From an uncultured Lactobacillus sp. (lineage in GTDB: Bacteria; Bacillota; Bacilli; Lactobacillales; Lactobacillaceae): DNA of 60,075 bases. The notes under the pieces were generated by a model. The model saw only the letters and a list, made by a program, of their open reading frames with translations, did no database searches and was not told the origin of the DNA. The stretch covers positions 1-60,075 of the forward strand of contig NZ_CALYQV010000005.1 in assembly GCF_945290125.1 (NCBI RefSeq), written 5' to 3'. The translations under genes were made by a program, and so were the position numbers. Positions 8,847 to 17,367 of this stretch are shown piece after piece. Every line of letters begins with the position of its first letter. The first letter of the stretch is position 1.

Positions 8847-9892
8847 TCTTTTCTGCTCACGCGAATTCTGATGTCTTGATTAAATTTCTTAACATCCAAA
8901 AGTTGATATTCACTTTTTGCTGCTGCAGGCTGGCCAAATACAGCAGGTAATGCTGTACCGCCTAAAACTAAAGGAGCAATGTATGTCACTATTTCGTCAG
9001 CCAAATTTGCTGCTACAAATTGACTTTGAACATTGCTGCCGCCCTCAACTAATAATGATTGAATTTCATGTTCGGCTAAAAACTGCACAATTTTTGAAGG
9101 TGTCCATTTAGCAGCAGTAAAGCAGCGAACATTTTCAGCTACTTTTTGTGTCAGTTCAGTTCTACTTAATAGCCAAATTTCGCCTTGTGTCTTAAACATG
9201 CGACTGTTAAAGTCTAATTGATTAGCATCTTTAGTCAGCACTATTCGGATAGGTGGATGGGGTAAATTTTTAATTCTGACCGTTAAAAGCGGATTGTCTA
9301 TTCGCAAAGTATTTGCCCCAATTAAAATGGCTTGGTTTTGCAAGCGCAACTTTTGCACATCCACCTGAGCTGCATCCCCAGTCAAAATTGTTCTAGTTTT
9401 CCCAGCAGCATTAATTTTGCCATCAACGGACATTGCATATTTAAGCGTCACAAATGGTCTCTTTTTGTGATAAAAGAAATTATAAGCAACATTTAAACTT
9501 TCTGTACCACCGATTATCTCAGTTTGCACCCCATGGCTTTCTAAATATTTAATACCTTTGCCAGCTACAATTTGATGAGGATCAATCTGACCAATAACAA
9601 CTTTTTTTATTCCAGCTTCAGCGACCTTTTTGCAACAAGGAGGTTGCTTACCATAATGACTGCAAGGCTCTAGTGTGACGTACAAAGTTGCTCCCTGTGC
9701 CTGTTGAGGATCAGCTAAATGTGATAGCGTATTTACTTCTGCATGTTCCTTACCAAACTGATGGTGATAGCCGGTTGCTAAAACCTGACCATTTTTAACC
9801 AAAACTGCGCCAACTAAAGGATTTGTCCACGTCATTCCCTGAGCTTTCAATGCTTCTTGAACTGCCATTTGCATATAATCCTTATCCTGCAC
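8831..9892 (-). CDS. ribD: Bifunctional riboflavin deaminase-reductase
   Basis: Carries out the second and third steps of the GTP branch: deamination of the pyrimidine and reduction of the ribosyl side chain. The N-terminal deaminase shows the zinc site HAEVNTL with PCSHYGKQPPC; the C-terminal reductase begins near FVTLKYAMSVDGKI and includes LVEGGSNVQSQF. First gene of the rib operon. I place the start at the GTG at 9892 because AGGA lies ten bases upstream and seven residues before DYM fits family N-termini; the GTG at 9901 abuts the ribosome site and is unlikely. About 355 residues, normal for RibD/RibG. Expression is expected to be off when FMN is plentiful, through the leader terminator. 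Confidence 0.95.
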   Translation of the reverse strand: MQDKDYMQMAVQEALKAQGMTWTNPLVGAVLVKNGQVLATGYHHQFGKEHAEVNTLSHLADPQQAQGATLYVTLEPCSHYGKQPPCCKKVAEAGIKKVVIGQIDPHQIVAGKGIKYLESHGVQTEIIGGTESLNVAYNFFYHKKRPFVTLKYAMSVDGKINAAGKTRTILTGDAAQVDVQKLRLQNQAILIGANTLRIDNPLLTVRIKNLPHPPIRIVLTKDANQLDFNSRMFKTQGEIWLLSRTELTQKVAENVRCFTAAKWTPSKIVQFLAEHEIQSLLVEGGSNVQSQFVAANLADEIVTYIAPLVLGGTALPAVFGQPAAAKSEYQLLDVKKFNQDIRIRVSRKECLQE

Positions 9893-9913
9893 TAATCTCA
9901 CTTCCTAAGCATT

Positions 9914-9942
9914 AAAAAACCTCGTTGATTTAATCAACGAGG
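9914..9942 (-). terminator. Riboswitch-controlled terminator before ribD
   Basis: Strong hairpin CCTCGTTGAT (9920-9929) with its complement ending at 9942; on the minus strand it is followed by six T. It sits between the FMN aptamer and ribD, the usual place for the expression platform. The competing antiterminator was not worked out. Confidence 0.88.
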
Positions 9943-10017
9943 CTTATTTTATATTCATCAAATAAGATTTCAGCGAAGTTTAATAACAACGCGAGTTTTC
10001 TGTCTAATCTTGTTTGT

Positions 10018-10143
10018 TCTTCTCCCATCCAGACTTTAACTGTCGGTACTAGACTTGCACTAGTTCCACCGCAAAACGCGGGTCACGGACTTCAATTATT
10101 AATTGTCACCGTCGGTAGGGAATTACACCCTGCCCCGAAGAAA
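10018..10143 (-). promoter_or_regulatory. FMN riboswitch (RFN element)
   Basis: Minus-strand sequence carries the RFN hallmarks in order: CTTCGGGGCAGGGTG, AATTCCC, CCGACGG, GTCCGTGACCCG, GGTGGAACTAGTGCAAG and GGATGGGAGAAG. These form the closing stem P1 and the multi-helix FMN pocket. It lies upstream of ribD and, with the downstream terminator, predicts that FMN represses the operon by premature termination. Confidence 0.96.
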
Positions 10144-10161
10144 CCGTATTCAACTTATTAC

Positions 10162-10190
10162 AGTATAATATAGATATCCTATATAGACAA
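10162..10190 (-). promoter_or_regulatory. Promoter of the rib operon
   Basis: On the minus strand, -35 TTGTCT (10185-10190) and -10 TATACT (10162-10167) are separated by exactly 17 bases, about 20 nt upstream of the FMN riboswitch. Position and spacing fit a housekeeping promoter. Confidence 0.65.
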
Positions 10191-10300
10191 TAGCAATTTG
10201 TTGTTATAATCTAAAAAATAATTCAAGTATGCTTCTTACTACATAGATATATCTCAATTTAATTCTTTTTAATTAGATAATTTTGCTTTATACCAAGCCT

Positions 10301-11179
10301 CTAATTCTCAGTAATATAGTGATACATATCGCCTGATTGAACAAAGCTTATAGGTATTTTCTGTGTCTCAATCGCACTTGGTAACCAATGAGTCATATAC
10401 TTCATACCAGCTTCTTCAGTATTAAAATGGCCAATTTGTACAATACATTTATTAAAGCCCAACATACTGCTATCACGAATATATTCAGCTAATGTAAAAT
10501 CAATCATTTCCATAGTCAATAAACAGTCTATACCTGTTTTATCAATTTCTTCTATATACTTTTTAGCTTCCCCAAGATTGTGTTGAGGGATCATCAATTT
10601 TTGACATGTTGTTTTAGGACTTCCTTCAATCCTACATCCATTTAAATTTAGCTTATGAATTAAATGTAACCCTATTTCTTCAGCTGTCATAGGCTTAGGT
10701 AAGTCAATGAATAATGGTATTCCTAAATTTGGATGCAAGTATTTCTCCCAACCTAATTCTTTAGCAAAACCATAAAAAATACCGTCTACCCATTCACTAG
10801 TCTCTCCAGGCTTTGGAATACCTGAATGCAAATGATCATGATCTCTTCTTACAACGATTTTATACTTATCTAATAATTTTATTTTTGCTAGAAAAGTTTT
10901 GTTATTAACATCTTTTAGCCATTTTTGTTTATCACCATGATTCCAAAACAAGGCTTCATGAGCAATTATCAAGTTTGCTCCTCTTTTATGGGCTTCTTCA
11001 ATTACATTAGCCGTAGCCCAACAAGTTGTTACAATACCATAACATTCATCATCTATATGCTTTTCTCCATAAAGGACCTTATCTCTTGTAGTATCATGTC
11101 CTAAAGGTTCAGTTGGGTTTTGAGGCCAAACTCCACGTTCATATGAAATAAGATGATCAATAACTTCTCTGATTTTCAT
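10301..11179 (-). CDS. NIF3-family dinuclear metal-centre protein
   Basis: 292 residues of the NIF3/DUF34 family, which forms toroidal hexamers with a two-metal site; the biochemical role is unsettled, although GTP cyclohydrolase I activity has been proposed for some members. Metal-site motifs are visible: IIAHEALFWNHG near residues 73-84, RRDHDHLHSGIP near 111-122, and the C-terminal IGHFNTEEAGMKYM with its His and Glu. It follows an EIIC permease by 17 nt in the same direction with an AAGGAAG site, so it is co-transcribed with a sugar PTS gene rather than with its usual housekeeping neighbours. That context suggests a job on the imported phospho-sugar or on a related nucleotide, but this is inference. 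Confidence 0.85.
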   Translation of the reverse strand: MKIREVIDHLISYERGVWPQNPTEPLGHDTTRDKVLYGEKHIDDECYGIVTTCWATANVIEEAHKRGANLIIAHEALFWNHGDKQKWLKDVNNKTFLAKIKLLDKYKIVVRRDHDHLHSGIPKPGETSEWVDGIFYGFAKELGWEKYLHPNLGIPLFIDLPKPMTAEEIGLHLIHKLNLNGCRIEGSPKTTCQKLMIPQHNLGEAKKYIEEIDKTGIDCLLTMEMIDFTLAEYIRDSSMLGFNKCIVQIGHFNTEEAGMKYMTHWLPSAIETQKIPISFVQSGDMYHYITEN

Positions 11180-11196
11180 TAAAACAACTTCCTTTT

Positions 11197-12513
11197 CTAC
11201 CTATTTTGTATACTTTCCTCTTTAATTAATTCTCTATCATATAACTTCAAAAATGGAGTACAAATAAATATATCTAATATTAATAAACTTACCCATAAAA
11301 TACAGTTTTTCCAATCCATTGAGGCCAAAAAGACCTGAATAAAACCAGGAGTTGACCATGGAACCATAATGTAAAATTTTCCCAAAATATTATATTGCAT
11401 CAATAAATATGCAATCGTTAAGTTTATTATTTCTGAAATTACAATTGGAATATAAAAATATAAATTTAAAACAGTCGGAATACCGAAAATAAACGGTTCA
11501 TTAATATTAAATAGATTACCCGGTAACCCTATCTTCCACAAGGTTTTTAATCTCACAGATTTTGCAAACAAAATCATTGCAATAATAAACGCTGTATACG
11601 TAATCCATCCACCAAATACGGAATAAAATGAGCCAGCAAAAATATGTGTCATTGGCTGGCCAGCATTATATTGTTTTAAATTCAAAGCTACATTTAATGT
11701 TGTTATAGGTGTAACTATTGCTCCAAGCATATTATTACCATGGATTCCAAAAAACCAAAGAGTAGTTGCAGTAAATGCTATTAATAATACTACCGCTAAA
11801 GATCCAGTTAAATTAGTAAATGGTGTAAACAATAAATATATAACTGAGGCAATATCATTATGCGTGAAATTTACACACCAATTATTTAAAATGAATAAGA
11901 CAAATGTTGTAACTAACATAGGTAAAAGTACTTCAAAAGGAGCCGCAACATTTGGTGGAACACTAGATGGAAGTTTGATTGAAATATGGTTTGAAATAAA
12001 TAAGCGGTTTACTTCGACTGTAACTATAGCAATCACAATTCCAGCAAACATTCCAATTGCACCTAAATTTGTAGCTGGCAAATAGATAATATTTCTGATA
12101 GCAACTGGTGGAGATGCAACTATTAAAAATGCCAAAATGGCTGTTATTTCATTAGTAATCAGATTCATCTTATAGTATTGTGTTAAATAGTAAGCAATAG
12201 CAATTACTGTATATAGACCGAGTAGACCAATGGTTAAGTTATAAGGTATAGTAAGAATTGCTGCATTTACAGTTGCCCAATTTCTCCAATTTATCAAAAA
12301 TGAAGATACAAAATTTGTTGCTTTAACTGTATTCGGTACTGGTGGCGAACTAATTATGGCTGCTATACCACCAATAATAGTAACAGGAATTATTGCAGTC
12401 ATACCATCTCTTATAGCAGCCAAATACTTTTCATTAGAAATTTTACCTGCAATAGGAGCAACTTTTTGTTGTACCCAGGTTATGACTTTATTTTGGTTTT
12501 TTGAATCAGTCAT
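11197..12513 (-). CDS. PTS cellobiose/lactose-family EIIC permease
   Basis: 438-residue membrane component of the PTS lactose/N,N'-diacetylchitobiose/beta-glucoside class; imports and phosphorylates a beta-linked disaccharide or related glycoside. The family motifs WFFGIHGNNM and the late FNINEPFIFGIPTVLN are present with about ten hydrophobic segments. Neither EIIA nor EIIB of this class is encoded in the window, so the phosphoryl relay must come from elsewhere. AAGGAGG precedes the ATG. It leads a two-gene unit with the NIF3-family gene and is divergent from an RpiR regulator, with a 15-bp inverted repeat between them, suggesting control by that regulator. The exact sugar is unknown. Confidence 0.92.
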   Translation of the reverse strand: MTDSKNQNKVITWVQQKVAPIAGKISNEKYLAAIRDGMTAIIPVTIIGGIAAIISSPPVPNTVKATNFVSSFLINWRNWATVNAAILTIPYNLTIGLLGLYTVIAIAYYLTQYYKMNLITNEITAILAFLIVASPPVAIRNIIYLPATNLGAIGMFAGIVIAIVTVEVNRLFISNHISIKLPSSVPPNVAAPFEVLLPMLVTTFVLFILNNWCVNFTHNDIASVIYLLFTPFTNLTGSLAVVLLIAFTATTLWFFGIHGNNMLGAIVTPITTLNVALNLKQYNAGQPMTHIFAGSFYSVFGGWITYTAFIIAMILFAKSVRLKTLWKIGLPGNLFNINEPFIFGIPTVLNLYFYIPIVISEIINLTIAYLLMQYNILGKFYIMVPWSTPGFIQVFLASMDWKNCILWVSLLILDIFICTPFLKLYDRELIKEESIQNR

Positions 12514-12570
12514 TCAGATTTCCTCCTTACATAAAATTTGTTTCTTCAATTAAATTGTAATCTATTTTAA

Positions 12571-12607
12571 AATATATTTCAATTTTTATTTTAAATTGGA
12601 ATATATT
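12571..12607. promoter_or_regulatory. Inverted repeat, candidate RpiR operator
   Basis: Arms AATATATTTCAATTT (12571-12585) and AAATTGGAATATATT (12593-12607) match at 14 of 15 positions around a 7-nt spacer. It lies midway in the 124-bp spacer between the divergent EIIC and RpiR genes, where a shared operator would be expected. Confidence 0.6.
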
Positions 12608-12637
12608 ACATATATAATTTAAAAAAGTGAGGTTAAT

Positions 12638-13420
12638 ATGGATATAGTCAATCAATTAGAAACTTTTCATTCCCAAATGTCTACTAAAGAAAGAGAAGCA
12701 ACGGAAAAGATATTAAGCAATCTTAAGCCATTAGCATCTTCTTCTGCCAAAGAAGCAGCATTTATCTACGGAACTTCTACTACAACTCTTGTTCGATTAG
12801 CTAAAAGAATAGGTCTTTCCGGTTATAGCGAGTTCTCCTTTCAAACAAAATTATATCTTCAAAATAATGTATCAAAGGAAGAAGCTAGCGACAGTACTAA
12901 TGAACTTGCAAAAGTAACAAACGGATTCTGCAAATCTATAAGTAAAATTCCTACTAATTCAAATAATGAAAAAATAATTCAGCTTGCAAAAGAAATACAT
13001 GACGCTAAGCGAACATTTTTTATTGGATATGGATATACAGGATTAGTTACCGATTACCTAAAATTTATGTTTCTTTCACTCGGTAAAACTCCTATTGTTT
13101 TTGATGATGTATCAATGATTAATCATGTTGATCAGTCCTTAAAAAAGGGTGATTTAGTTATTATTTTTTCAGCTTCAGGTTCTTTGAAACAATATAAAAA
13201 AATATATAAAAAGTGTAAGCAAGACAATATTTTACTTACAATAGTAACTATGAATCCGAATCTTAATACATTAAAAGATATTAGTTTAGATTTTATACTT
13301 CCAACAGTTTCTACTGTTAACGAAAATTTACAAGTTCAATCAATAGATCCTCAACCTATTTTTTGGATTTTTGCTAGTGCTTTAACACGAATATACAAAA
13401 ATATTTTCAGTAGTAAGTAA
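12638..13420 (+). CDS. RpiR-family transcriptional regulator
   Basis: 260 residues: an N-terminal RpiR-type helix-turn-helix (about 1-75; SAKEAAFIYGTSTTTLVRLA then KRIGLSGYSEF) and a C-terminal SIS domain (about 105-245; RTFFIGYGYTGLVTDYL, VIIFSASGSLKQYKKI) that in this family binds phosphorylated sugars. It probably senses the phospho-sugar delivered by the divergent EIIC. RpiR proteins can repress or activate. The gene has its own promoter in the shared spacer and ends at a strong bidirectional terminator. The family call is firm; the ligand is unknown. Confidence 0.9.
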   Translation: MDIVNQLETFHSQMSTKEREATEKILSNLKPLASSSAKEAAFIYGTSTTTLVRLAKRIGLSGYSEFSFQTKLYLQNNVSKEEASDSTNELAKVTNGFCKSISKIPTNSNNEKIIQLAKEIHDAKRTFFIGYGYTGLVTDYLKFMFLSLGKTPIVFDDVSMINHVDQSLKKGDLVIIFSASGSLKQYKKIYKKCKQDNILLTIVTMNPNLNTLKDISLDFILPTVSTVNENLQVQSIDPQPIFWIFASALTRIYKNIFSSK

Positions 13421-13542
13421 TTAACTGAATATTATGTATATTTTAGAAACATTTCATTATATCAACTAAAATATAGTAATTTTAAAAAATTCTAAACTTG
13501 ACAAATTATAATTTAATATTCTATATTAATTATTTCTTAAGC

Positions 13543-13580
13543 AAAAAAAACATCTTACTGAAAAAGGTAAGATGTTTTAT
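13543..13580. terminator. Bidirectional terminator between rpiR-type gene and GH31 gene
   Basis: Perfect arms AAAACATCTTAC (13547-13558) and GTAAGATGTTTT (13567-13578), flanked by A and T runs on both sides. It separates the converging regulator and glycosidase operon. Confidence 0.88.
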
Positions 13581-13606
13581 TTGATATTATGTACAATTAA
13601 ATACTG

Positions 13607-15886
13607 CTAAATAGTTAATCTTGTTTCGCTTACTAAATCGGTATATTTCTCAACTTTCTTATTAGCAATATAAATTTTCACGTCAAAAGATTGAATGTTA
13701 TGAGGCTGTATAGTTAAAGTATTACCTTGCTTGATAATTTTAACTTTACCAATTCCTTTACCATAACTATCAGTAATTAGACTTGCTAGTTTTCCTTCCT
13801 CTGGTTCAAAAATATTAATTGTTGGATGATTGGTAAAATCATACATAGTTTTATCGTCAAACTCTCCTGTCACAATAACCGAATTTGGGCGAGCCAGTAT
13901 TGGTAAGCTTAATTCATCAAAAGTTTGTTTATACCATCTTCCACCTTCATAGGCTTCTCCGGTCAAAATATTTATCCACCTGCCATGAGTTTCTGGAACA
14001 TAAAACTGTACTTTTCCTTGAACATTGAAAATAGGAGCAACTAACAAATTATCTCCTAACATGTATTGCATGTCCAAATCTTCTACTCCCGGATCTTTAG
14101 GAAATTCCAAAATCATTGGGCGAAGAATTGGGGTCCCATGAAGATGGGCTTTTAACGACATATACATTAAATAAGGTAATAACTTTAATTTAAGATTTGT
14201 AAACTTTTTTGTATTTTCTACAGCTTCTTCACCATACAGCCAAGGAACCTTATATGTTGTCGAACCATGGTAACGTGAATGGGAGGTTAACAGTCCGAAT
14301 TGAGTCCAACGCATATATAAATCCGGAGTTGCACTAGCTTCAAAACCAGAAATATCGTGAGACCAGTAGCCAAAACCACTCATACCAAATGAAAGACCAC
14401 TACGTAAAGTTTCTGCCATAGAAGAATAGTTGGAGGAAGAATCGCCACCCCAATGTACTGGATAACACTGACTGCCAACTGTTCCAGAACGGGCAAATAC
14501 TAATGCTTCTTTTTCACCTTTAACTTCAGCAATAGTATCAAACACAATCTTATTATATAGCAAAGTATAATAATTATGCATTTTTTTAGGATCAGATCCG
14601 TCAAAGAACTTTACATCCTCACTAGGTATTCTTTCACCAAAATCTGTTTTGAATACATCAACGCCTTGATACAATAATTTTTTCAAATAGCTTTGATACC
14701 ACTTAACTGCTGCGGGATTTGTAAAATCAACAATTGCCATACCTGCTTGCCATTTATCCCATTGCCAAATATCGCCATTAATTTTTTTAATGAAGTAACC
14801 CTTATCCATCCCTTCCACAAACAAATGTGATTTTTGTGCAATATATGGATTAATCCAAACGCAAATTTTAATTCCCTTATCGTGAATTCTTTTTAGCAAG
14901 CCTTCTGGGTCAGGAAAAGTATCTGCATCCCATTCAAAATTACACCATTCCGTTGGTTTCATCCAACAACAATCAAAATGGAAAACTGATAACGGAATAT
15001 TCCGTTCCAACATACCATTAATAAAACTCATAACAGTTCTTTCATCATATTTAGTGGTAAATGAAGTAGTTAGCCACAAGCCGTAACTCCAAGCTGGTAA
15101 CAGTGGTGACCTACCTGTTAATGCAGTGTAGTGATCGAGAACTTCTTTATTGTTTTTACCACCTATAAACATAAAGGAAAGCTCCTGATCAGGAACAGAA
15201 AATTCAACCCTATCAACTTGTTGAGATGCAATCTCATATGAAACTTTTTCAGGGGTATCTACTAGGATTCCGTAATTTCTATTTGATAAATATAAAGGAA
15301 TATTTTTATATGATTGGGTAGTTTCAGTACCTCCATCTTTATTCCAAATCTCAACTTCTTGTCCATTTTTAACGAAGTTGGAAAAACGCTCACCAAGTCC
15401 ATATATTTTTTCGCCTGGTTGTAAAACAAAAGAATTAGACATGTGAACTTGACCATGCGGATCAAAAATTCTCGCAATAGATCTATCAACTACTTCTGCT
15501 TTGAAATTATCCTCATATAAATAAATAAACTTAACTTGTTTACCCTTTGTTATTTCAAGAGATGTTTTATCGGATCTAATAATAAATCTGTCCTTTTTTT
15601 CTATTATTTCTGGTTTATAATCTGCACTCTCATTTAGTTTGAAATTAGGACTATGATCTATTGCGCCTTTAAAATTGATAATCTTAATATTAATTATATT
15701 TTTACGTGGGGCCGATACTTCTACTGTCAACATCCCATCGTCTAAAGTCATGCCAGGATTAGTTATTTCCTTAAACGGAATCCATAGGGTTAACTTGTTT
15801 CTCTCAATTTTACTATCATATATACTTTGACCATAATCAATAGCATAACCATCACGAACAAGCCAATTACCGTTTAAATACTTCAT
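13607..15886 (-). CDS. GH31 alpha-xylosidase (YicI-like)
   Basis: 759-residue retaining glycoside hydrolase of family 31. It aligns closely with Escherichia coli YicI, an alpha-xylosidase that cleaves isoprimeverose and xyloglucan oligosaccharide ends: GVDVFKTDFGERIP with nucleophile D415, PVHWGGD with acid/base D482, then SGFGYWSHDISGFE and LLTSHSRYHG. The residue numbers coincide with those of YicI. No signal peptide, so it acts in the cytoplasm. The start is two bases after the GH1 stop, with AGGA as ribosome site inside the GH1 end. It is the last gene of the ROK-GH1-GH31 operon. The tandem with a 6-phospho-beta-glucosidase suggests breakdown of a mixed alpha-xylosyl/beta-glucosyl compound. 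The KTDFGERIP motif favours xylosidase over glucosidase. Confidence 0.92.
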   Translation of the reverse strand: MKYLNGNWLVRDGYAIDYGQSIYDSKIERNKLTLWIPFKEITNPGMTLDDGMLTVEVSAPRKNIINIKIINFKGAIDHSPNFKLNESADYKPEIIEKKDRFIIRSDKTSLEITKGKQVKFIYLYEDNFKAEVVDRSIARIFDPHGQVHMSNSFVLQPGEKIYGLGERFSNFVKNGQEVEIWNKDGGTETTQSYKNIPLYLSNRNYGILVDTPEKVSYEIASQQVDRVEFSVPDQELSFMFIGGKNNKEVLDHYTALTGRSPLLPAWSYGLWLTTSFTTKYDERTVMSFINGMLERNIPLSVFHFDCCWMKPTEWCNFEWDADTFPDPEGLLKRIHDKGIKICVWINPYIAQKSHLFVEGMDKGYFIKKINGDIWQWDKWQAGMAIVDFTNPAAVKWYQSYLKKLLYQGVDVFKTDFGERIPSEDVKFFDGSDPKKMHNYYTLLYNKIVFDTIAEVKGEKEALVFARSGTVGSQCYPVHWGGDSSSNYSSMAETLRSGLSFGMSGFGYWSHDISGFEASATPDLYMRWTQFGLLTSHSRYHGSTTYKVPWLYGEEAVENTKKFTNLKLKLLPYLMYMSLKAHLHGTPILRPMILEFPKDPGVEDLDMQYMLGDNLLVAPIFNVQGKVQFYVPETHGRWINILTGEAYEGGRWYKQTFDELSLPILARPNSVIVTGEFDDKTMYDFTNHPTINIFEPEEGKLASLITDSYGKGIGKVKIIKQGNTLTIQPHNIQSFDVKIYIANKKVEKYTDLVSETRLTI

Positions 15887-15888
15887 GA

Positions 15889-17367
15889 TTATTCCTCAAC
15901 TTTTAAATCTTTACCATTTGATTTAATAACATTCTTATACCACGAAAAACTGCGTTTAGGGATACGTTTTAAGCTACCATTTTCTTGATCATTTTGATCA
16001 ACATAAACAAAGCCATAACGTTTAGAATATCCGTTTAGCCAACTTAATAAATCTGTAAAAGACCAAGCACAATAACCTAGCAGGTTTACACCATCAGTAA
16101 TAGCTTCCTGCATTGCAATAATATGATCTGATAAATAAGAAATGCGATAACTGTCATTAATTTTGCCATTAACTACCTTATCCTGTGCTCCTAGACCATT
16201 TTCAGTAATCATGATGGGTAGGTGGTATTTTTCATAAACTTGTCTAAGTGCAATTCTCAATCCGGTTGGATCTTTTTCCCAACCCCATTGAGTTTTATCT
16301 ACATATGCATTTTCTACATTATTAAACATAGGAATTTCAGGTTCATTAGCCTTTCCTTCTTTGGGCTGTTCTAAATAAGGATCAGTTTTATTAAATCTTT
16401 CTTGCTCATCAGATTTAACGGCTTTTTGGATTCTATTTTGTTGAAAAGTACCACCATGATAGTAATTAATGCCGAGAAAATCTGGGTGTGCTTCAGTATC
16501 TTCTAAAATCTTTTGTTCTTTTCCTGAGACTTCAGGCATGATATTCAACTTTTCAAATTGTTTCTTGCAGAAAAATGGGTACTTACCTGTGCAATATACA
16601 TCTAACCACCAATTATTATTAAAATCATTTGCATTCATCGATGCTAATACGTCTTCTGGATCTGAAGTTTTTGCATAAGTTGGTCCATAACCAAAACTTG
16701 GTCCTATCATGCCATTTGGAACCATTTGATGAAAGAGTTTAATTACTTCTGCATTTGCAATATTGATATGATGATTTGCTAATAACATTAATTTAATACT
16801 ATGCTTTTTAGGTGGATGTGTACCCCAACGATATCCCATGGACGTAAAAACATTCTGTTCGTTTATTGTTACCCAATACTTTACTTTTGTACCAAATTCT
16901 TTGAATAGAAGCTTCGCATAATTTTTAAATGCTGCAATAGTTTTAACGGATTCCCAACCACCATATTTTTCCTGTAGTGCCAATGGAAGATCCCAATGAT
17001 ATATAGTCAATATAGGTTCAATATGTGTTTTTTTAAGTTCATGAATTAAATTATGGTAAAATTGCAATCCATTTATATTTACTTTTCCCTCTCCTTCAGG
17101 AATAATACGACTCCAAGAAATAGAAAAGCGATAGGCTTTTAATCCCATCTTTTTCATTAAGCTTACATCCTCTTTATATTTATGATAATGATCTACCGCT
17201 ACATCTCCACTAGTACCTTTATAAGTATTCCCCTTCTCATGTGCATATACATCCCAAATTGATTTTCCTTTTCCATCTTCAGCTGATGCACCCTCTATTT
17301 GATAAGCGGCTGAACTGGCTCCCCATAAAAAATCTGCTGGGAAATTATCTAATTTTTTATGAAACAT
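15889..17367 (-). CDS. GH1 6-phospho-beta-glucosidase
   Basis: Family 1 glycosidase of 492 residues that hydrolyses phosphorylated beta-glucosides delivered by the PTS. Acid/base E170 sits in VTINEQN and nucleophile E389 in MITENGLG. The phosphate-recognition set Ser-Lys-Tyr is present in LLSWLNGYSKRYGFVYV (S442, K449, Y451), which distinguishes phospho-glucosidases from plain beta-glucosidases. The start at 17367 has GGGGAG eight bases upstream; upstream in-frame ATGs would lie inside the ROK gene. It overlaps the ROK gene by 11 bases and precedes the GH31 gene by two. No secretion signal. Specific substrate not determinable from sequence. Confidence 0.93.
   Translation of the reverse strand: MFHKKLDNFPADFLWGASSAAYQIEGASAEDGKGKSIWDVYAHEKGNTYKGTSGDVAVDHYHKYKEDVSLMKKMGLKAYRFSISWSRIIPEGEGKVNINGLQFYHNLIHELKKTHIEPILTIYHWDLPLALQEKYGGWESVKTIAAFKNYAKLLFKEFGTKVKYWVTINEQNVFTSMGYRWGTHPPKKHSIKLMLLANHHINIANAEVIKLFHQMVPNGMIGPSFGYGPTYAKTSDPEDVLASMNANDFNNNWWLDVYCTGKYPFFCKKQFEKLNIMPEVSGKEQKILEDTEAHPDFLGINYYHGGTFQQNRIQKAVKSDEQERFNKTDPYLEQPKEGKANEPEIPMFNNVENAYVDKTQWGWEKDPTGLRIALRQVYEKYHLPIMITENGLGAQDKVVNGKINDSYRISYLSDHIIAMQEAITDGVNLLGYCAWSFTDLLSWLNGYSKRYGFVYVDQNDQENGSLKRIPKRSFSWYKNVIKSNGKDLKVEE

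Noticed and set aside
10144-10300. Small gene or terminator between rib leader and the NIF3 gene
   Set aside because: Only the rib promoter is visible; no convincing hairpin or frame with a ribosome site was found.
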